Origin: Otis tarda
Taxonomy: Eukaryota; Chordata; Aves; Otidiformes; Otididae
Direction: 5' to 3'
NCBI GenBank assembly: GCA_026413225.1
Contig: CM048576.1
Coordinates: forward strand, 442,501-506,500
Length of the DNA: 64,000 nucleotides
Position numbers and translations under genes: made by a program. The notes under the pieces were generated by a model. The model had not been told where the DNA came from, searched no databases, and saw only the letters and a list, made by a program, of their open reading frames with translations. Shown here piece by piece: positions 52,845 through 64,000 of the stretch (within the stretch, counting starts at the first letter, position 1; every line of letters begins with the position of its first letter).

Positions 52845-55800
52845 ATGCTCGACTTCTTCACCATCTTCAGCAAGGGCGGCCTCGTCCTCTGGTGCTTCCA
52901 GGGCGTGCGCGGGCCCGCCGCCGCCGCCACCGCGCCCGTCAACGCCCTCATCCGCTCCGTGCTGCTGCAGGTCCGCGGGGCGGCCGCAACCAACCGCGGG
53001 GGGGGCGGGGCGGCGGGGGTGAGGGGAACGATGGCTGGGCGGAACCATGTGTCTCGGGGGGGGGGGGCGGCGACATGGCAGGGACCCCCTGCCTGGGGGG
53101 GGGGCAGTTGGGACCCCCTGCCTGGGGGGGGGGGCAGTTGGGACCCCCTGCCTGGGGGGGGGGGGGGCGGGCAGTTGGGACCCCTTGCCTTGGGGGGGGA
53201 CGACAGTTGGGACCCCTTGCCTTGGGGGGGGGGGGCGGGCAGTTGGGACCTCCCTGCCTTGGCGGGGGGACGACAGTTGGGACCTCCCTGCCTTGGGGGG
53301 GGGACGACAGTTGGGACCTCCCTGCCTTGGGGGGGACGAACAGTTGGGACCCCCTGTCTTGGGGGGGGGACACGACAGTTGGGACCTCCCTGTCTTGGGG
53401 GGGGACGACGACAGTTGGGACCCCCTGTTTGGGGGGAGGCAGTTGGGACCTCCCTGTCTTGGGGGGGACGAGACAGTTGGGACCCCCTGTTTGGGGGGAC
53501 GAGACAGTTGGGACCACCCTTCCTCGAAACGGGGGGGGGGCTTTGGCAGGGGTCCTCTGTGTGGGGTGGAGGGGGGGACATTTGGGACTCCCCCTGCCTG
53601 GGGAAGGGGGGACATTTGGGACCGCCCTACCTGGGGAAGGGAGGGTACAATAGGGACGCCCCCCCCCACCTGGGGGGGCGCGGACATGGTGAGACCCCCT
53701 GCGTGGGGAGGGGGTGACAGTTGGGACCTCCCTGTGTGAGGAGAGGGGAACGTTTGGGACCCCCCTGCCTGCGGAGGGAGGGGGGACAGTTGCGACCCCC
53801 CTACCTGGGGAGATGGGGGCAGTTGGGACCCCTCTGCCTTGGTATGGTGGGGGGACAGTTGGGACCCTCAGGCTGGAGGGGGGGACAGTTAGGACCCCCC
53901 TGTGTGGAGAGGACAGTTGGGACCTCTCTGCCTGGGAAGGGGGACACAATTGGGACCCCCCTGCCTGGGGAGTTGGGGGGGGGCGGTTGGGACCCCGCTG
54001 CCTGGCGAGAGCAGGACAATTGGGAGCACCTCCTTGGGGGGACAGCCGGCCTATTTTGGGGAGAAAGGACAGGACCACCTGCCTGTGGGGGTGGATTTGA
54101 CCTCCTGTAAGGGGGGCTGGGCCACTTTTGGGAAGGGGGGGGTGACAGGGGTTTTGGGGGGGAGGGTCTCCTCCTGACGGTTCCTCTCCCCTAGGAGCGA
54201 GGGGGCAACAACTCCTTCACCCATGAAGCCCTCACGCTGAAGTACAAACTGGACAACCAGTTCGAGCTGGTGTTTGTGGTAAGCACCCGCCCCCGGGGGG
54301 CCCCGAAACCCCGAGCTGGGGGGATTGCCCCAGAAAAGGGCTGTGCCTTGGTTTGGGGGGAAAAAAAACCCCAAAACGGGGCGGGTCTTGTCGTTCCTGG
54401 CTCTGGAAGGGTTTTGGGGAGTCAAGCGCCGATGGCGGCGTAGCCAGGCTGCCCGCCCCTCGCGGGGGAGCTCGCGGATGCTTAAAAAAAGCCAGGAAAG
54501 TGCCATCCCCGTATTTATTTATTTTTTTCACGTCGCTTTTTGAAGCGAAGCTCTGGGCTGTGCCTTTTTTTTTTTTTTTTCCTTTCTGAGAGCTTGGGCA
54601 GTCAGACTAGAAAACGTGGCCAGAAGTCTGCCAAAATTAAAGAAATCCTTTTCAAACGGAGAGGTTTTCCCTTCCTTGCTGGCAAGCTGCCTCAGCTAAT
54701 TAGCCGAAAGAGTAACGTCTTTGCGCTGTGCTGCTGCGCAGGTGGGCTTTCAGAAGATCCTGACTCTCACCTACGTGGACAAGTTGATAGACGACGTTCA
54801 TAAGGAGTTCCGAGACAAGTACCGCAACGAGTTCCAGCAGAAGGGCACCCTGGGCCTCCTAAACGGCACCTTTGATTTTAAAGATGACTTCATGCGCCTC
54901 CTCCGGTAGCGGAGCTTGGTTTTGCTCTCGAGTTTCTGTTCAGAGCGGCGATAGACGGGGGGGTGAGGGGAGGCAGAGCCGCAACTCGGGCTAACGGGCC
55001 GCCTCCCCGCAGGGATGCAGAGGAGAGCAGTAAAGTCCGAGCTCCCACGGTGATGAAGACGTTTGAGCAGTCTCTGAAATCCCAGAAGACTGTCAAGTGT
55101 ATGATAGAAACCCGAGGGGAGAAACCAAAGGAGAAAGTCAAGAACAAGAAGAACAAAGGTTCCAAAAAAGAGGGTGAGGCGATGGGGGAGATATCTGGGG
55201 AGGGGAGATAAATATTCCAGAGCCGTGTGTCCCGGCCTGCGCTTTCCGAGTCCTCTCCTCGCACCCAGGCGCTGCTCTGAGCTCGTGTCGCGGCTCTTTC
55301 CGCCAGGAACCGAAGCCGTGGCAGCGCCCGGTAAAGCGTCCGCTGCTGACAAGCAGCCCTCGGCAGCCGGGGACAGGGAGGAACTGACCAAGGATGAAAT
55401 CCTGCAGAAGAACCGGGAGGAATTCTTCAAGAGACACATGAAAGCGGGGGAGAAGTCCAGGTGGGTGACGAGGACACGGTCAGTCCTTCACACCAGCTCT
55501 TCCTGGTGTCCCGCAGCCGCGGCCGCGTCTCTCCTTCCGTCGGCGACCCCCAGAAGTCAGTCCTTGCTTTCCTGGGCCTTATTTCCCTGTTCCGTATTCC
55601 CTGCTTGCTGGGAGGACAGGAGGGGGTAACAGAGGCTGCTCCCTTCCCTGGGAGGCCCAGCAGCCCAGCGTGTGCCTGGGACAGGGGCAGAGCTCTTTTT
55701 GGCGAGGCTTGCCCGCCGGGAGCAAAGGGCAGCGGCGCATCGATGCCCGGCTCGAGGTAAAATGGTCTGGTACGGGGTTAAAGTTCAGACAAATAAACTC

Positions 55801-58656
55801 CAGAGACTAAATCAGCCAGGCTTAGCCTCCATTTCTGCTTTTTTGGGTAATCCAGGCTTCTAATTTTCACACTAAGGAAGCGATTGCTGCCGCTTCCCTG
55901 CGCGGAACAAACCGTGATTCCGGCCTTGCTTTCCGCAGATCTCCGAAGCCCGAGGCGCAGAAGGAGAAGGGGAAGAAGCCCCGAGTGTGGGATCTGGGGA
56001 ACTCTAACGCCAAAGTACTCGATTACAGTAACCCCGCTACCAACGGAAGCGCGGAGGCTTGTCCCGTGGAGGAATTTGACCCCGATGCAGTAAGGAAAAG
56101 CGGGGTCGCTCTGCCTTAGTGCATTGTTGTGGGATCAGCTGGGCGTTGCGAACCCCGCTGCTCGCCGCCGCTGGCTGAGAAGGTACAGGAGATGGGGATC
56201 GCAGCGCCCGGCCCGTCAAGCCGCTGCCTAAAGGATCTTTTCTCCGGCCCCAGCTTGAGGGGATCACCCGCTGTGGCAGGGATCTCCGCTGCTACCAGTA
56301 ACGGTTGTCGCCCGAAAGCGGGTGGGGGGGGGATAGCGGTGAGCGGTTGCCGATTTTCAGGGGGCGTCTTTTCTCCCCCCACCTCACAGGCCCTTGGGGA
56401 TCGAAATCGGGAGCCCGGCCGCCTCTACGACCTCGAGTACGAGAGCGATGAGGAAGCTGAAGAGGAGAAGGTTGTTCAGAACCCTTCAAAACCCAGGTAG
56501 AGGCTCCTGCAGCCCCCGCTTGCCGCACGCTTTTTGATTTCTCTCCTGTAACTCGTGTTCCAGTCTAACCGGTGACGCAGCTGGGGACAAACTGGTGTGT
56601 TTGTCAGCTGCGTGGTGGGCTCTGCTTGCATCTGGCTGTCGTGTGCCCTACGCGACTCGCTCCTCGTGCCTAAAGGTCACTCCTCTGCTTCTCCACAGCT
56701 CAAAGAAGGGCGGCCTGGGGGGCATGTTTGGCATGCTGAAAGGCCTGGTGGGCTCCAAGAGCTTGACGAGAGAGGACATGGACCCCGTACTGGAGAAGAT
56801 GAAGGATCACTTGATTGGTACGTCTGGATCGGCTGCGAGCGGGTTGGTTTGGGGTGGTTCCCTGCGCTCCGTCGGGTGGGGTAGCACCCACGGTTTGGGC
56901 CGTTCTTGCCCACAGGAACCGTGGTGGGTTCCTGTGTCGCCGCTGGGGAGCCCTTGGGGGCAATGGTCTCATCTGGTGGGGATCCTGCACGCCGACTCCA
57001 TCCTTCCCTCGACGCTGATATCCGGCGCCCGTAACCTTCTCGGCAGCGCTAACTCCCCTCTCTCTGTCTCTTTTCTCGAAGCAAAAAACGTGGCAGCTGA
57101 GATTGCAGTGCAGCTCTGTGAATCGGTGGCTAAGAAACTGGAAGGGAAGGTGATGGGAACGTTCACCAGTAAGTGGCCGCGTGGCCTCCTGCTTGTGGTT
57201 TGGGGCTCGGGAGCGTTCCCCAGGCGTGACGGGCTCTTTTTCCATCGCCTCCTTCCCAGCGGTGACCTCGACGGTGAAGCAGGCCCTGCAGGAGGCTCTT
57301 GTGCAGATCCTGCAGCCCCAGCGCCGCGTCGACGTCCTCCGCGATGTGATGGATGCGCAACGCCATCGCCGACCCTACGTGGTCACTTTCTGCGGCGTCA
57401 ACGGTGTCGGGAAGTCCACCAACCTGGCCAAGGTAGGATGTGATCCTCCTGGCTCTCTGGGACCAGTGCTGAGGTTGGGCTGTGCCTGCTAACCGGCTTT
57501 TTTTTTTTTTTTTCTTTTTTTTTTTGGGACCTATTGCCACCTACAGATCTCGTTCTGGCTCATCGAGAACGGTTTCAGCGTCCTCATCGCCGCCTGCGAC
57601 ACCTTCCGCGCGGGAGCAGTGGAGCAGCTCCGCACCCACACCCGTCGCCTCAACGCCCTGCACCCTCCGGAGAGCCACGGCGGGCGGACCATGGTGCAGC
57701 TCTACGAGAAGGGCTACGGCAAGGACGCCGCGGGGATCGCCATGGAGGCCATCTCTTACGGTAGGAGGAAAACGGATGGCGAGGAGACGTCGTTTTGGGG
57801 GAACGTCCCTGCTTCACGCTGCCTGCTCGTCTTCCCCAGCTCGGAACCAGGGCTTTGACGTGGTCCTGGTGGACACGGCGGGCCGCATGCAGGACAACGC
57901 TCCCTTGATGACAGCGCTGGCCAAACTCATCGCCGTCAACGCTCCCGACCTGGTCCTGTTCGTTGGGGAGGCGCTGGTGGGAAACGAGGCCGTGGATCAG
58001 CTGGTGAGCGTCGAGGCTTTGTTTCCTGAAAGATTGAGGAGGGGAAAAAAAAAAAAAATCCCGCTTCCGTAGGTTTTATTGGAGATCTGGACAGTGGCAG
58101 CACCACAACCGCATTTCTTGGTTCCGTCCTCTCCCTCAGGTCAAGTTCAACAAGGCCCTGGCTGATCACTCCATGGCCCAGACGCCGCGGCTCATCGACG
58201 GGATTGTCCTCACCAAGTTCGACACCATCGATGACAAGGTAAGGAGGCCGTCGACGTGGCTCCGAGCGGAGCTTCTCCGTGGTGGGAGAGATGGGAACTG
58301 TCAAACATGGGGCGCTTCCGCGCCATTCCCAGCCTTCCTCTTGCATTTAAACAAAATTTAGCCGTCGGATTTCCGCGCAGGTGGAAAATGGGGCCGGGAG
58401 GTGTGTCGGTTTCTACGCGTTACGGCAGCGGGGTGTGTAGGGACCGTGCGGATCGCGACGCAGGAGGAGGCTGAATGTTTGACAAGCGCTGGGGTTGCAG
58501 GCTAACGGCGTTCCTTGCCCTCGGCAGGTCGGCGCCGCCATCTCCATGACCTACATCACGAGCAAGCCCATCGTCTTCGTCGGTACCGGACAAACTTACT
58601 GTGATCTGCGAAGCCTTAACGCCAAGGCCGTGGTCGCAGCGCTCATGAAGGCCTAA
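52845..58656 (+). CDS. SRPRA: Signal recognition particle receptor subunit alpha (14 coding exons)
   Basis: The GTPase that docks SRP-ribosome complexes at the ER membrane by pairing with SRP54. Coding exons: 52845-52970, 54195-54278, 54742-54905, 55013-55173, 55307-55460, 55939-56089, 56390-56496, 56699-56817, 57082-57168, 57260-57432, 57547-57760, 57840-58003, 58140-58238, 58528-58656. They join in phase to 643 residues (human 638). N-terminal SRX domain starting [16 protein letters not shown] binds the beta subunit. A charged Lys/Glu linker (about 150-330) binds the ribosome. The NG domain carries GVNGVGKST (430-438), DTFRAGA (460-466), DTAGR (525-529), TKFD (593-596) and GTGQ (620-623), a complete GTP site. 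The C-terminus AVVAALMKA is conserved. Oddities: an Ala-rich insert (GPAAAATAP) in the SRX loop, and an exon 1 donor with C at position +3 (GTCCGC), directly followed by a G-rich array. Confidence 0.97.
53045..54060. repeat. SRPRA intron 1 minisatellite (CAGTTGGGACCCCCTGCCTTGGGGGGGG)
   Basis: About 30 units of 30-40 bp, each CAGTTGGGACC-CCCTGCCT followed by 6-12 G and often GACGA. The left half is highly uniform and the right half has drifted (GGACATTTGGGAC and others). It fills most of the 1224-bp intron. The RNA-like strand carries very long G-runs. Confidence 0.93.
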
Positions 58657-59478
58657 AACCCACCTAACGGCTGTTCGCAGCTGTCCGGGAAGAACACGCT
58701 TTACCCCGTTACCGGCTAGTCTTTCCCGTGTAGTGCAGAACAGAATGAAGGCACGCCGGCGCAAAGGGTGCTTTTTTTTGGATAAAACCCCGTTTTATCC
58801 AGCGAAAGCCCTTCCCCTGCGTTCCTTCATTCCGTTTCCAGTGACGCAGGCTCCCTCGCGGGGAGGCTGAATCCAGAGCTTTGTATTCTTCGTGCTGCAC
58901 GGGGAGGGGGGAGCAGCGCAAGGACCTGCTGTGCTTTTCGGGGGATTTAAAGGCATTTTTTTTGAGCTGCTTTCGATTTTTTTTTAAGACCAGCTTAGGG
59001 AGGACACGAGTGACTTTTTGTGAGGGGCGAGCAGGATAGCCGCTGCTCGCGGCAGCAGTAGAAGGTTTGGCTTTTAACGTCGCTGCTAGGGGCAGCTCCA
59101 CCCAAGCTGATAAACCAAAAATGGTGAGGGCCTGCGCTGGGCGGAGGGGAGACGCTGAATTGCCTTAAGGTCCCCGGTTCTGTCGGCACCGGGGCTCCGG
59201 AGCAGGGTCCCTGGACACCGCGGATTTGGGCGGGAGCTGGAGAGGGAAGGCGGCGTGCCCCTGCCTGTCTCCTGCCTGCTGGCCTCAGTGTTATTTGCTC
59301 GTATAAAGGGAAAAAAAAAAATATTAATGCTGGAAGATGATGGTGGCTGCTTGCTGCTTTCCTGCACCCCTTCTTCCCCCCGTTGAGTGCCTCTTGACCC
59401 CGGTCTGAAGTGCTACACTGAAAAATACAAAACTCTCACCATGTCTTGTAGCTCTGTATCGCAGATGTGCTATAGTGC

Positions 59479-59526
59479 AATAAATTGAATGCTGTCTGCC
59501 GAGAGACATAATTTATATCAAATAAA
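59479..59526 (+). terminator. SRPRA: SRPRA poly(A) signals
   Basis: Two AATAAA hexamers, at 59,479-59,484 and 59,521-59,526, follow an 820-bp 3' UTR without other features. Either could be used. The second is followed by GTTCTCCGTGT-type downstream sequence. Confidence 0.75.
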
Positions 59527-59641
59527 CTTCAGAATTTGTTCTCCGTGTATAAATACCTTCCTGGCAGCCAGGATGTATTTCCTCCTGGGGGTGTGAGGTG
59601 TTTGTAAATCGCACAGCAGCCAAAGGTTAGGTGAGCAGGCC

Positions 59642-59743
59642 TTTAATACAAGCTTCAGCGTACAAAACACAGTGTCGACAGGGCTAGAAAACTAGAGCTT
59701 CAAGTAAAAAAAAAAAAACAGCGTTCAAGTTTCCTGTTTTTAA
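59642..59743 (-). terminator. FAM118B: FAM118B candidate poly(A) signals
   Basis: On the minus strand ATTAAA occurs at 59,738-59,743 and again at 59,642-59,647. Using the far one puts the FAM118B end about 100 bp from that of SRPRA. No AATAAA was seen on this strand nearby. Confidence 0.5.
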
Positions 59744-60072
59744 TTGAAAGTACAGAATACAAAAGCACGAAGTCTGAAATGAGAAGAGGCCGCAGCTCCC
59801 TCGGGGAGGCCATGCTCCCCCGGCGCACGCGACCGCGATAAAAAGACAATTGCAGTGTTAAACCAGGCGGCCGGCGAGGCGGCTCTGCCTCCCGCCTGAA
59901 GCGTCCCGCCTTGGCTCGGCGCGCCTGGGCGGCAGCTGGACGGCAGCGGGCTTCCGCTTCTCCCCTAGACCGGCCTTAAACCGCGCAGGCCTCCCCGGGA
60001 GCTGCGGCTCTGGCTTAGGTCCGTCCTGGGGAGTCCCCCGCCGCGATGCGGGTCCTGGGGCCGGGCTGATGC

Positions 60073-64000
<3,928 letters not shown>

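Noticed and set aside
52235-54078. Long Gly/Trp- or Pro-rich frames over SRPRA and FOXRED1 first introns
   Set aside because: Array translation. The true exons of both genes end at clear donors.

Overview
This window is a gene-dense, GC- and CpG-rich stretch of vertebrate nuclear DNA, most likely a bird microchromosome. The evidence is very short introns, CpG-island promoters tens to hundreds of bases from the neighbouring gene, a solo LTR with avian-type ends, almost no other interspersed repeats, and an exceptional load of GC-rich minisatellites. All six genes were assembled exon by exon from protein similarity recalled from memory plus splice sites and reading phase. No database search was run.

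Layout: 1-12,050 holds one solo LTR (647-1793) and otherwise no exon I can recognise. 12,050-12,760 is an orphan CpG island with a donor-like site facing left. 12,760-24,570 is intergenic as far as I can see and is largely tandem arrays. Then come CHEK1 (-, 12 coding exons, 476 aa), STT3A (-, 17 coding exons, 705 aa), EI24 (-, 10 coding exons, 341 aa), FOXRED1 (-, 10 coding exons, 500 aa), SRPRA (+, 14 coding exons, 643 aa) and FAM118B (-, start of the protein lies beyond the right edge).

The genes are packed tightly. FOXRED1 and SRPRA share a bidirectional promoter with start codons 223 bp apart. SRPRA and FAM118B are tail to tail with roughly 100 bp between their poly(A) signals. The STT3A poly(A) signal is about 300 bp from the CHEK1 start codon. 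The EI24 3' end is about 350-450 bp from the STT3A CpG promoter. They are housekeeping genes with no single shared pathway. SRPRA (SRP receptor) and STT3A (oligosaccharyltransferase) act in succession on nascent secretory proteins at the ER, where EI24 also resides. FOXRED1 is mitochondrial, CHEK1 is the replication and DNA-damage kinase, and FAM118B is a SIR2-like protein.

The most unusual feature is not a gene but the tandem repeats. In CHEK1 every intron longer than 105 bp (six of eleven) is essentially one minisatellite, while the other five introns are 68-105 bp. The first introns of STT3A, EI24, FOXRED1 and SRPRA carry long arrays whose G-rich strand is the RNA-like strand, so the skew reverses at the promoters near 47.6 kb and 52.7 kb. 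Arrays left of 30.4 kb share a TGCA/GCAAA flavour, and those right of 38 kb are built from G or C runs. I found no convincing new protein system.
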